From an uncultured Duodenibacillus sp. (GTDB lineage Bacteria > Pseudomonadota > Gammaproteobacteria > Burkholderiales > Burkholderiaceae_F): a DNA stretch of 64,000 nucleotides. The DNA lies in contig CALXQK010000013.1 in assembly GCA_944390745.1 (NCBI GenBank), forward strand, positions 62,001 through 126,000, given 5' to 3'. This document shows positions 26,431 to 36,000 of the stretch, piece by piece (position 1 is the stretch's first letter; the number at the start of each line of letters is the position of its first letter). The translations under genes were made by a program, and so were the position numbers. The notes under the pieces are model-generated. The model did not search any database. It was not told the DNA's origin and worked only from the letters and a program-made list of their open reading frames with translations.

Positions 26431-27365
26431 CCGCCTGAGGAGCGGCCGCGCAGCGTCACGAGAATGACGGCGGCCATCACAAGCGCTGCGCCTGCCATCT
26501 CGGAGATCGTGAGGTGCATGTCGAGAAAGACCACCGAGAGCGCATAGGCGCTCAGGGGCTCGGCGCAGACCAGAAGACCCACGAGCACGGGCGAGATGAG
26601 CCTGACGGCATTCATATAGCACCAGAAGGCGAGCACCGTGCCCACGATCACGACGAAGGCCACCAGAAGCACCGTCTGCGTCGACCACGCAACGTGAATC
26701 CTCCAGGGCGGGCTGATCAGCATGGAGACCGCGCCGCCGATCAGCATCGCCCAGCCAAGCAGCGTCACCGCGGGCACGCGCATCAGGACCTTGCGCGGCT
26801 CGATCGTGTAGCCCACGGTTCCAAAGGCCGAGCCCAGGGCCCAGGCCACGCCCACGGCGTCAAAGGACAGCGTCGTCAGGTCGCCGTGCGTGACGATGAG
26901 CACCACGCCGGCCATGGCCAGCGCAAAGCAGACGATCTCCAGGCGGCGCGGCATCTTTCGCTGCGTGACGGCCTGCACGAACGCCACCCAGAAGGGAACG
27001 GTCATCAAAACCACCGCGGCGGTGCCTGCGCTGATGGTCAGAAGCGCCTGCATGAAGCAGAACTGGCCGATGAAGACAAAGCAGCCCGCCAGCGTGATGT
27101 CGCGCACGTTGCGCCAGTTGGTCATCACGCCGAGCGCCGAGGGGCCCACGGTGATGAGCAGAAAGATCCCCGAGAAAATCAGGCGCACCGTCACGAGGTC
27201 AATCGGCGTGATGCCGCTGTCCCCGGCGAAGAGCACCTGCGAGGAGACGCCCATGCAGCCCCAGCACACGCCTGCGGCCAGGGCGAGGAGAACGCCGCGG
27301 GTAAAGGCCGCAGAGCCCTCGGCGGGCGGCGTGGAATAGCTTTGAGGAGTAATGTGGCGAGCCAT
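26427..27365 (-). CDS. EamA/DMT-family transporter
   Basis: 312 residues from the ATG at 27365, which has an AGGA ribosome site 8 nt upstream; a longer frame to 27488 would run into the RNase P RNA and is rejected. About ten hydrophobic segments form two EamA repeats, beginning RGVLLALAAGVCWGCMGV. Members export metabolites or amino acids from the cytosol; the substrate is unknown. The gene lies just downstream of rnpB on the same strand and may be partly read through from the rnpB promoter. Confidence 0.85.
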   Translation of the reverse strand: MARHITPQSYSTPPAEGSAAFTRGVLLALAAGVCWGCMGVSSQVLFAGDSGITPIDLVTVRLIFSGIFLLITVGPSALGVMTNWRNVRDITLAGCFVFIGQFCFMQALLTISAGTAAVVLMTVPFWVAFVQAVTQRKMPRRLEIVCFALAMAGVVLIVTHGDLTTLSFDAVGVAWALGSAFGTVGYTIEPRKVLMRVPAVTLLGWAMLIGGAVSMLISPPWRIHVAWSTQTVLLVAFVVIVGTVLAFWCYMNAVRLISPVLVGLLVCAEPLSAYALSVVFLDMHLTISEMAGAALVMAAVILVTLRGRSSGG

Positions 27366-27417
27366 GCCGCACATCCTGAAATCGTTGAGACGACAAAGTC
27401 GGCACTGAAATGAGAAG

Positions 27418-27764
27418 GCCTCACGCGCGGCAGGCTGGTCTGTAAGCCGGATTCTGTCCGGACGGGTCGCCCCGTCCGTGAGAATCATTCATCTAGGACG
27501 CCGCTCGCGCGGCGCCTCAAGCTACCTACCCGCAGCCATCATCCGGGCCGGACTCAGGCGGCTGCCTATTTGGTATTGCTCCCCGTAGAGATTGCCCGTT
27601 TCACCCGGACTCAACCGGCTCGTCTCTGTTGCTCTGATCCTCGCCTTGCGGCGGGCAGGCGTTGCCTGCTACGGCGCCCTGCGGAGTCCGGACTTTCCTC
27701 GTCGCGCGCCCCTTCAAGGGGCGGCCGCGCCGCGATTCTCCGACCCGCCTGCTGCGTGTGAAGC
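27418..27764 (-). ncRNA. rnpB: RNase P RNA, bacterial type A
   Basis: The minus strand carries the 5' signature GAGGAAAGTCCGGACTCC, the central GGCAATCTCTACGGGGAG and AATACCAAATAGGCAGCC segments, and the 3' part GGTAGGTAGCTTGAG, CTAGATGAATGATT, GACAGAATCCGGCTTACAG, all landmarks of rnpB. Helix P1 pairs GCAGGC (27752-27747) with GCCTGC (27435-27430) and appears to extend outward to nearly 23 pairs with a few mismatches, which sets the approximate ends. It is the catalytic RNA that matures tRNA 5' ends. Short reading frames drawn across this region are artefacts. No clear terminator was seen beyond the 3' end. Confidence 0.95.
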
Positions 27765-27770
27765 ACCGGG

Positions 27771-27799
27771 ACTTTACGCGCAAACGCGACGGGTTTCAA
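27771..27799 (-). promoter_or_regulatory. Sigma-70 promoter of rnpB
   Basis: On the minus strand TTGAAA (27799-27794), 17-nt spacer, TAAAGT (27776-27771), placing transcription start near 27764, in agreement with the 5' end of the RNA. The roughly 290 nt from here to hemL hold no gene. Confidence 0.8.
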
Positions 27800-28089
27800 T
27801 GCGGCGATTCCCGCCGGGGGTGCCGGCGCATTAAGAATTCCCCCTGCATTGCCGTGCTACAGTGCGGCTTCGGACGCAGGCGCCCGGGCGGGCGATCGCC
27901 TCCCCGAGGCCGCTTCCGCTGCCTGGTGCAAGGCCTTTTTTCTCCGGCGCCGCACCCGCGGCCCCCGGCGCGCCGCCTCGTCCCGACCAGATACTTTCCA
28001 GACCCGCGGTCCTGCCATGAGCGAGAAAAAAAAATCCGCTGCGCAGCACCCCGGCAAAAACCTCATGCATGAAAAGGAACATGTCAGCC

Positions 28090-29367
28090 ATGGGCATCAA
28101 TGAGTCGCTTTTTGAACGTGCACAGATCACCAACCCGGGCGGCGTCAACTCCCCGGTTCGCGCCTTCAGAAGCGTCGGCGGCGCACCCCGCTTCATCGAG
28201 CGCGCCAAGGGCGCCTACATGTGGGACGCCGAAGGCAAGCGCTACATCGACTATGTCGGCAGCTGGGGTCCGATGATTCTCGGACACAACCATCCGGCCG
28301 TGGTCAAGGCCGTGCACGAGGCCGTCGACCGCGGTCTGTCCTTCGGGGCCGTCACCGAGGGCGAGATCGACATCGCCGAGGAGATCGTGCGCATCATGCC
28401 CAACATCGAGCAGGTGCGCCTGGTGAGCTCGGGCACCGAGGCGGGCATGAGCGCCATCCGTCTGGCGCGCGGCTTCACGGGCCGCAACAAGATCGTGAAG
28501 TTCGAGGGCTGCTACCACGGACACTCCGACAGCCTGCTCGTGAAGGCTGGCTCGGGCATGCTCACCTTCGGCAACCCCTCCTCGGCGGGCGTTCCCGCCG
28601 ACCTCACCCAGCACACGCTCGTGCTCGAGTACAACAACCCGCAGGCGCTTGAGGACGCCTTCAGGCAGTGGGGCGATGAAATCGCCTGCGTCATCGTCGA
28701 GGCCGTGGCGGGCAACATGAACATGGTGCCCGGCACGCAGGAGTTCATCGACACGATGCGCGCGCTCTGCACGAAGCACGGGGCGCTTCTCATCGTCGAC
28801 GAGGTGATGACGGGCTTTCGCGTGGCGCTGCACGGCGCGCAGTCGCTCTACAAGGTCGTGCCCGACATCACAATGCTCGGCAAGGTGATCGGCGGCGGCA
28901 TGCCCGTGGCGGCCTTCGGCGGCCGGCGCGACGTGATGCAGAAAATCGCCCCGGTCGGCCCCGTCTACCAGGCGGGCACCCTTTCGGGCAACCCCGTGGC
29001 CGTGGCAAGCGGTCTGGCGACCCTGAGGGAAATTCAGAAGCCGGGCTTCTATGAGGAGCTCTCGCGCAAGGCGCAGCGCCTCACCGAGGGGCTCAATGCG
29101 GCCGCCCGCGAGGCCGGCGTCGACTTCTGCTCGCGCAGCCTCGGCGGCATGCTCGGCCTCTTCTTCCTCAAGCAGCTGCCGCAGGGCTTTGCCGACGTCA
29201 TGAAGGCCGATCCGCAGGTCTTCGGGCGCTTCTTTCACGCCATGCTCGATCGCGGCGTGTACCTTGCGCCCTCGATCTTCGAGGCGGGCTTCATCTCGGC
29301 CGCGCACACCGACGAGGACATCGACGCGACGATTGCCGCCGCGCGCGAGTCCTTTGCCCTGCTCTAG
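28090..29367 (+). CDS. hemL: Glutamate-1-semialdehyde 2,1-aminomutase
   Basis: 425 residues from the ATG at 28090; ATGs at 28081 and 28069 are in frame, but the AAGGA site is 11 nt from 28090 and only 2 nt from 28081. The class III aminotransferase fold has the PLP lysine near residue 265 in [10 protein letters not shown], and the GSA-aminomutase segments [12 protein letters not shown] and [10 protein letters not shown] are conserved. It converts glutamate-1-semialdehyde to 5-aminolevulinate in tetrapyrrole synthesis, which this organism needs for cytochrome haem. It stands alone here. Confidence 0.97.
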   Translation: MGINESLFERAQITNPGGVNSPVRAFRSVGGAPRFIERAKGAYMWDAEGKRYIDYVGSWGPMILGHNHPAVVKAVHEAVDRGLSFGAVTEGEIDIAEEIVRIMPNIEQVRLVSSGTEAGMSAIRLARGFTGRNKIVKFEGCYHGHSDSLLVKAGSGMLTFGNPSSAGVPADLTQHTLVLEYNNPQALEDAFRQWGDEIACVIVEAVAGNMNMVPGTQEFIDTMRALCTKHGALLIVDEVMTGFRVALHGAQSLYKVVPDITMLGKVIGGGMPVAAFGGRRDVMQKIAPVGPVYQAGTLSGNPVAVASGLATLREIQKPGFYEELSRKAQRLTEGLNAAAREAGVDFCSRSLGGMLGLFFLKQLPQGFADVMKADPQVFGRFFHAMLDRGVYLAPSIFEAGFISAAHTDEDIDATIAAARESFALL

Positions 29368-29503
29368 GATCCTGCGCCTTTTTCAAGGCCGGCGCCTGGG
29401 GCGGCGAACCCGCCTCAGGCGTGAGACAATTCCGTCAATGCCCATTCAATGCGCCCGGCGCGGCCTGTCCGCGTTCCGGGCGGCTGTCCATTGATCGACC
29501 TTC

Positions 29504-31810
29504 ATGCGTTTGCTTCACTCTCTTCAATCCGCATTCATCCCGGCGCTTGCAGCGCTTGGCGCGGCGCTCTGCCTGCTTGCATCCGCCCCTTCCGGCGCAG
29601 CTCCGGGCGACTTTGCCCGCGCCGCTGAAAGCGCCGCGGGGCGCCCCGCCGGCACCGGCGCCCCCTTCGGAGGCGCCCCCAAAACGGTCTCCGTAGAACT
29701 CGTTGCGAACCGCACCGCAGGAACCCCCCGCTCGGACTATGAGCTTGGCATCGTGCTGCACCACGAGCCGGGCTGGCACACCTACTGGCGCTTTGCCGGC
29801 GACACGGGCTATCCCGCCTCGGTGCAGTGGGACCTGCCGCGCCGCTGGGAGGCGACGCCCTCGGGCTGGCCCATCCCGGAAAAGCAGCGCACGGGCCACC
29901 TCACCAACTTCGTGTACTCGGGCGACGTGCTGCTGCCCTTCAAGCTCGACATTCCCTGGGGCACGGCCTACGGCACCAAGGGCCGCGTCAAGGCCCGCGT
30001 CGAGTGGCTCGCCTGCAAGGACGTCTGCATCCCGGGCGAGGCCGTGGTCTCCATGACCGTGCCCGTGGAGGTGGCAAGCAAGCCCTCCGAGCACGCCGCG
30101 CTCTTTGAAGCCGCGCACCAGCGCATTCCTGAAAAGGTTGCCGCGCGCCACATCAGCGCGGTGATCGAGGACGACCGCATCCGCATCGATCTTGAACCCA
30201 TGGCCGGGCGCATCGACAAGTCAATCGAATTTTTCCCGCTCAAGGCGGGCGAGATCGACTTCAAGAGCCTCGACCGGATGAGCCCGGGCGAGCAGCCGGG
30301 GTGGACGGCGCTCTACCTCAAGGCGCATCCCGAATACATGAAGAAGGTGCGCGCTGGCGAAATCCCCCCGCTTGAAGGGGTTCTCGTAGCCGACGCCGGC
30401 CCCGGCCGGGGCGGCTGGGCCATTGAGACCTCCCTCACCCCGCAGCCGGGCACGGTGACGCTGCCCTGGGCCGAGACCGAGACCGCTGCCGCGCCCCGGC
30501 ACACGGCCACGGTGACCGACCTCTCGCGCGGCCCGTCGCTTACGCTGGTGACGGCGGTGTCCTTTGCCTTTCTGGGCGGCCTCATCCTGAACCTCATGCC
30601 CTGCGTGTTCCCGGTGCTGAGCCTCAAGATTCTGCAGATTGTCGACGGCTCAAGGCGCCGCGGCGCGCTGCCCGTGCACGGGGTCGCCTTCACGGCGGGC
30701 GTGCTCGTCACGATGATGGTCCTTGCGGTTCTTCTCATCGTTCTCAGAAAGGCCGGCTGGGCGATCGGCTGGGGCTTTCAGCTGCAGACGCCCTGGGTGG
30801 TGGCGGTGCTTGCGGTGCTCTTTTTTGCCATTGCGCTCAACCTCTTCGGGCTCTTTGAGTTCACGGCCGCCTCGCACCTTGCCGACAGCCGCGCGGTGCG
30901 AAAGCTGCCCGCCACCGGTCCCCTTGGAAGCTTCTGCTCGGGCATTCTCGCCGTCGTGGTGGCCAGCCCCTGCACGGCGCCCTTCATGGGCGCGGCGCTG
31001 GGCTACGCCATCCTTCAGTCCGATGTTGAAAGCGTGCTCATCTTTGCCGCCCTGGGCTTCGGGATGGCCCTTCCGTGGCTGCTGCTCACGCTTGTGCCCG
31101 CCTGGGTGAAGCTGCTGCCCAGGCCCGGCGCCTGGATGGTGACCTTCAAGCGCATCATGGCCATCCCCATGATCGCGGCCACGCTCTGGCTTCTCTGGGT
31201 GCTCTCGCAGCAGGTGACGATTTATGGGCTTCTGACCGTGCTGGCCGCCACCGGGTCGACGGCGGCGCTTCTGTGGGCGATCGGCCGCGAGCAGTACGGA
31301 CGCGGCCGCTCGCAGGTGCTCAAGATCGTGAGCGGCGTCGCCACCCTTGCGTGCCTCGGGCTTCTTGCCGCGGGCACCTTTGACCGCGCGTCGCGGCTGC
31401 CTGCGGCGCCCGCCGCCGCAGACGCCCCTGCCGCGCTCTGGCAGCCCTGGAGCGAGGAGGCCGTGGCGCAGGCGCTTGCGCAGGGCCGCCCGGTCGTGGT
31501 CGACTTCACCGCCGCCTGGTGCGTGACCTGCCAGTTCAACAAGGCCGCGACCATCCGCACGGAGGCCTCCGAAGCCGAGATCACGCGCCTGAATTACGTG
31601 CGCCTTGAGGCCGACTGGACCAACCACGACGCGCGCATCACCGAGGTGCTCAACAAGTTCGGGCGCACGGGCGTGCCGCTTTATCTGCTCTATTCGCCCG
31701 ATGGCGACACGACGGTGCTCCCCGAGCTCCTGTCGGAGTCCACCTTCATCGAGGCGCTTGGGAAAAACGCCTCCGGCGGCGCGCAAGAGCCCGCCGCCGC
31801 GGCAAAATAG
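29504..31810 (+). CDS. Thiol:disulfide interchange protein, DsbD/ScsB-type
   Basis: 768 residues, three domains. A signal peptide leads into a long periplasmic N-terminal domain (about 40-340) with CKDVC; a membrane domain of eight or so segments (about 345-630) carries the redox cysteines in LMPCVFPVLSLKI and VASPCTAPFMG; a C-terminal periplasmic thioredoxin-like domain has the active site WCVTCQ. Electrons pass from cytosolic thioredoxin through the membrane domain to periplasmic acceptors such as DsbC and cytochrome-maturation proteins. The N-terminal domain is larger than in E. coli DsbD and resembles ScsB-type proteins. Single gene; no terminator is seen after it. Confidence 0.9.
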   Translation: MRLLHSLQSAFIPALAALGAALCLLASAPSGAAPGDFARAAESAAGRPAGTGAPFGGAPKTVSVELVANRTAGTPRSDYELGIVLHHEPGWHTYWRFAGDTGYPASVQWDLPRRWEATPSGWPIPEKQRTGHLTNFVYSGDVLLPFKLDIPWGTAYGTKGRVKARVEWLACKDVCIPGEAVVSMTVPVEVASKPSEHAALFEAAHQRIPEKVAARHISAVIEDDRIRIDLEPMAGRIDKSIEFFPLKAGEIDFKSLDRMSPGEQPGWTALYLKAHPEYMKKVRAGEIPPLEGVLVADAGPGRGGWAIETSLTPQPGTVTLPWAETETAAAPRHTATVTDLSRGPSLTLVTAVSFAFLGGLILNLMPCVFPVLSLKILQIVDGSRRRGALPVHGVAFTAGVLVTMMVLAVLLIVLRKAGWAIGWGFQLQTPWVVAVLAVLFFAIALNLFGLFEFTAASHLADSRAVRKLPATGPLGSFCSGILAVVVASPCTAPFMGAALGYAILQSDVESVLIFAALGFGMALPWLLLTLVPAWVKLLPRPGAWMVTFKRIMAIPMIAATLWLLWVLSQQVTIYGLLTVLAATGSTAALLWAIGREQYGRGRSQVLKIVSGVATLACLGLLAAGTFDRASRLPAAPAAADAPAALWQPWSEEAVAQALAQGRPVVVDFTAAWCVTCQFNKAATIRTEASEAEITRLNYVRLEADWTNHDARITEVLNKFGRTGVPLYLLYSPDGDTTVLPELLSESTFIEALGKNASGGAQEPAAAAK

Positions 31811-32156
31811 CCGCCCCTTTTTTCCCATGAAGCCCGGGGCGCCGACCGTCCTGCAGAAGCCCTTCTCTGCAGTGCGGCCGGCGCCCCGGTGCATTCTGCG
31901 GCCTGCGCCCCTGGCGCCCTTGTCTCCCCAGGGGCGCCCCCGCGGAGGTGAAGGGCGTCGTTTTATTCGCCTGAAGTCAAGAAAGGCGCAGAGCCGGGGG
32001 CCGCACGGGTCATCCGCGGGCGCCTGCGGTCTTTAGAATGTCTGAAATGCACTGCGGGCAATGCGTCGCCTCCTGCGCCCGCACCCCGGGCAGCCTGCAG
32101 AGCATCAGGCCGGCGCATATTTTTTGACTTCAGAAAACGAGCAAAAGAAAAAGAAG
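31811..32156. other. Intergenic region dsbD-like gene / tetR-like gene
   Basis: 346 nt without a supportable gene. It holds the two-tier inverted repeat at 31834-31889 and a TAGAAT near 32034 that may be the -10 of the TetR gene, though no good -35 is spaced from it. Confidence 0.4.
31834..31889. repeat. Two-tier inverted repeat after the dsbD-like gene
   Basis: Perfect outer arms of 11 bp, CCGGGGCGCCG (31834-31844) and CGGCGCCCCGG (31879-31889), enclose a second hairpin CTGCAGA/TCTGCAG (31851-31857, 31866-31872). No T-run follows on either strand, so it is not a standard terminator; it may stabilise the mRNA 3' end. Confidence 0.7.
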
Positions 32157-32801
32157 ATGCCCTCGAACAAAGCCATCAAGACCAATGCGGCCATTCTCAA
32201 GGCCGCGCGTGAAATCGTACGCACTGAAGGCATTGACCGGCTCAGCATGGATCGCGTCGCGCAGAAGGCGGGCCTGAGCAAGGGCGCGGTGATGTACCAC
32301 TTCACCACGAAGCGCGCGCTGCAGGCCGCGCTTCTTGAAGAATATGCCGAGCACATGGACAGCGAGCTGCACCGGCATGAGGCGATGTTTGAAGGCGCCC
32401 CGCTCGAGAAGCTGATGGCCGGCTACATCGAGTGGTTTCGCAGCTTTGCGCGCGACAACCACGGATGGTCAGCCGTGGGCGTGCAGCTTCTCGGCCAGCA
32501 GGCCCGAGACCCCGAGCTCATCAAGCCCGTCTCGGACTGGTACGACCGCATCTATGCGCGCCTCGACAAGCTCCCCGCCAGGCAGCGCACGCGCTTTCTC
32601 ACCGCGCTCATGGCCCTTGAAGGGCTCTTCTTCGTGCACAAGTTCGGCGTGGGTCATCTCGGAGCCGAGCGCACGCAGGACATTCTGAAATTCATCGCCG
32701 AGGCAACCGGAACGGAGACGACCGAACGCCGCCCCGAGCCGCAGGATGACTCCGGCGCCGCCGATGCAGACCTCCCCGCAGGGGCCCGGGATTCAGGCTA
32801 G
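32157..32801 (+). CDS. TetR-family transcriptional regulator
   Basis: 214 residues from the ATG at 32157; the in-frame extension upstream to 32061 is unconserved. The N-terminal helix-turn-helix (about 10-55) has the family pattern DRLSMDRVAQKAGLSKGAVMYHFTTKRAL. The C-terminal ligand domain contains a WFRSFARDN helix and ends in an acidic low-complexity tail. Ligand and target genes are unknown. Neighbours are the dsbD-like gene upstream and the convergent autotransporter, neither an obvious divergent target. Confidence 0.9.
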   Translation: MPSNKAIKTNAAILKAAREIVRTEGIDRLSMDRVAQKAGLSKGAVMYHFTTKRALQAALLEEYAEHMDSELHRHEAMFEGAPLEKLMAGYIEWFRSFARDNHGWSAVGVQLLGQQARDPELIKPVSDWYDRIYARLDKLPARQRTRFLTALMALEGLFFVHKFGVGHLGAERTQDILKFIAEATGTETTERRPEPQDDSGAADADLPAGARDSG

Positions 32802-32852
32802 CCCTGAGTCCTCCCGCCGCGGGAAATCTTCAGTTCAGGACGCAAAAAATCG

Positions 32853-32893
32853 ATCGGGACGCCCTCCTCAAAAGGAAGACGTCCCGATTTTTT
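32853..32893. terminator. Bidirectional terminator between tetR-like gene and autotransporter
   Basis: Stem ATCGGGACG/CGTCCCGAT (18-nt loop) with five or six T after it on the plus strand and six A before it, so it serves both converging genes. A further hairpin without T-run, CCGGGCGG/CCGCCCGG at 32972-32993, lies just after the autotransporter stop. Confidence 0.88.
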
Positions 32894-33005
32894 GTTCTGG
32901 TCGCGCCTGGAGACCCTGCAGGGGCCGCCAGCCCGCGGCCCTTTCAGGGATCCCCCGGACGCCCGGAAGCCCCGGGCGGCATAAACCGCCCGGATTCTCC
33001 TTCGC

Positions 33006-36000
33006 CTAGAAGCGGTAGTCCACGCGAACCTGGCCGAAGTACTCGGTGAGGTCGTCAGAGCCGGTTGCAGCGCCGGCCTCAAGACCGAAGCCGAAGTGGT
33101 CCTTGACGGCGCGCACGCCGAGCTTCAGGCGTCCGACGCTGTTGGACCAGACATCCATCGTGGTGTGCGCCACCGCGGAGTCCACACCGCTTGCGGCATC
33201 GACATCGTCATCGCCGAAGGCCGGGATGTAGGCGATGTCAGCCGACGGCGTCCACGTCCAGCCGCTCTGCGTGACCAGGTCGCCCGCAAACTTCACGCCG
33301 ATCGGCGTCGTCCACAGGTTCTGATCGATGTCATCGACGCTCACGCCCTGGGAGGTCGTGTAGCCGTCGGTGCTCACGCGCAGGTAGTTGACGCCGACAT
33401 AGGGCACCACGCGGGTGTTGTCGGTGATGTCAAAGCGCATTTCACCTCTCACGCCCACCGTGAAGACATCGGCATCAACATTGGCCGTGTTGCGCGCGGT
33501 CGTGTGGTGCTCGACATCGTTGTCGCTCATCAGGTAGCCCACCTGGCCGACCAGGTTGAACATGCCGAAGCGCTTGGCCGCATAGGCCTCAATGCCGTAG
33601 TAGTCCACGTCATTTTCAACGCCGGAGTTCTTGCCGCTGCCGTCGACCGAGCCCGTGCCGAGGTTGGCAAGGGCGCCGAACGTCCAGTCGCTGGTGGTGT
33701 ATTCACCGCCCACGACCAGTCCGCCGAGATCGGCATCGAGTTCGCCGAAGTCCGAGCCGCCGCCCACTTCAAAGTGCTTGCCGGAGAGTTCGGCAAAGAG
33801 CACGCCGCCGTCGTTGAACTCGTTGATGATGGAGGCGCGCTTGTTGGCCGCCTCAATGCCCATCATGGCGCCGTCGATGGCCGCCGTCTGCACGCCGGCC
33901 GCCGTGGCGAGGTTCACCGCGGCATTGAGCTGCTGCGAGCGGTTGGAGTTGTCAACACCCGTCGAGGCCTGGTCAAGGAAGCTGTTCACGAAGTCAGACG
34001 CCGACCCCGAGCCCGTGCTCACATCCAGCAGGAACTGCTGGTCGTCAAAGCCGCCCAGGCCCACTTCACCAAGCTCGGAGGCTTCGCGCTTGCTGAAGGT
34101 GTAGCCGGAGTTGTCGGCATTCTTTTCCGCCTTGAAGAGGACGTTGTCCACCGTGGTGGCGGGAGTCTGCTCAGCCACGCCGATCGTCACGCCGCTGGCG
34201 CTCGCCTGCGCCACGTTGACGAAGTGAATCGACGAGCCTTCAGCAAAGCTGGCAGTGCCGCCGACACTCGTGTTGCCAGACGCATCAGCAACGAGCAGAC
34301 CATTGCCGCCGACGGCAAGACCAGTTGTTCCTTCAGCAACAGTCGCATTGCCGACCGTGAGAAGGTTGCCCGTGAGGTCAACCGTACCGGTGACGTAGGC
34401 AGCAGCAGCCGCCTGAGACGGCGCCGCGGCAATGGCGTCCTGGGCGCTCTGGGCGTCGCTGTTGAGGGCGAGGAAGCCGTTTTCAACCTTGAAGGTCACG
34501 CCGGAGACATTTTCAAACGGATTGACCGCTGCATGGCCGGCCGCATCCGTCGTGCCGACGGCAAGCGTCCTGCCGTCAGCATTGGTCAGAGACGAAAACT
34601 CCACAAGGCCGGCGCCCGTCACAGTCGTATCCCTGCCGGCGAAGTCGTAGGCAAGGTTGGTCACCTTGCCGCTGTCGGCCGTGATCGTGTTGAAGCCGGA
34701 AACCGTCTGGCCGTCCTCAAAGTCGTACCCGGCGGCTCCAACTTCCAGGTTGGAGGTCTCCGCGCCGGTGCCGTCAATGACATCTCCCTTGAAGACGCCC
34801 TTGGCGTTGAGCTCAACAGCAGCCTTGGCCACAGTATTAACGGCTTCCTGCGCGTCGGCATGCGTGTAGCCGCCAGCGTAGATATTGCCCTCAACAGAAC
34901 CGCCGGCGAGGCTGATCGTCACATCCTCAACGCGGCTCGTCGGATCAAAATAGTCCGAGCTGTAGTCATCATTGTGCAGGCTTCCCGAGAGACCGCCGCC
35001 ATAGATGTCGCCCTTGACGACAGCGCCGTTCACAGCGATCCTGGCGGTGCCGATCTTCGACTCGCCGCCCAGCGTCGCGGCGCCGCCGGCAAAGACGTTG
35101 CCGTTGACCGTACCGCCATTGAGATTGATTGTGACGGATCCGACTTCCGACAAGGCCCCTGCTCCGGTTGCAATACCGCCGCCTACGATGGCTGCCTTGC
35201 TCTGGCCATCTTTATCGCCAAGCAGGTCCGCCGACTCGTAGAGTTGCGCACTCAGGTTCGGAGTACCGGATGTCGTTTCGTACTCACCTAAATTCGTCAG
35301 GAAATATGTGTTGGCCGCATTGACCTCGCCACCCTTGACATCAATTGTGACGCTGCCCGTCCTCGCGATGGCGTTTTGATTGCTCGCCGCCGTATCGTCG
35401 ATTGCAAGCCCGCCGCCGAAAACGCCGTCAACCCTTCCTCCGGACACCGTGAGCTTTGCACCACCAACCTTCGACAGCGAAAGAACATCGGAAACTCTAT
35501 CGTTCGGGCGTTGTTCCGTACTTCCTGTCGCAAAAGCTGCGCCGCTGGCCATCACGAGAACATTTTCGCCGCCAGAGATGTTGATTTCCGTTCCTGCAAC
35601 ATCAGACGTCGCCTGCGTACCGCTTGCCGTACTGGTTTCATACGTCGTCGCCGTTGCCAGCGTCATGCCGCCGCCAAGAGTCGCGACGTTGTATCCGCCC
35701 TGGAGGTTGAGCGTGATCTTGCCGTTGGTTGATTGTGCCTTCGCAAAGGCTGTTGCAGAAGAAGAAGGCTGACCTGCCAAAACGATGCTGCCGCCCACGG
35801 TGCCGACATGTGCGCCGGCAAAACCAGTGCCGTCCTCACCAACTCCTTGGGAAACCTTGACGGCTTCGGTTATCGCGCCGACCATCCCCGACAGTCCTTG
35901 CCCATTATTCCTGATGCTGTTAATCAGCTTGTTCGCCGCATCTTGCACAGCACCCTTTCTTGGATCGTCCACAAGCCACTCGCTGGCAGAACCAAGATTG

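Noticed and set aside
27570..27834. Short proteins encoded between the EamA gene and hemL.
   Set aside because: These frames fall inside the RNase P RNA or its promoter and have no protein features.
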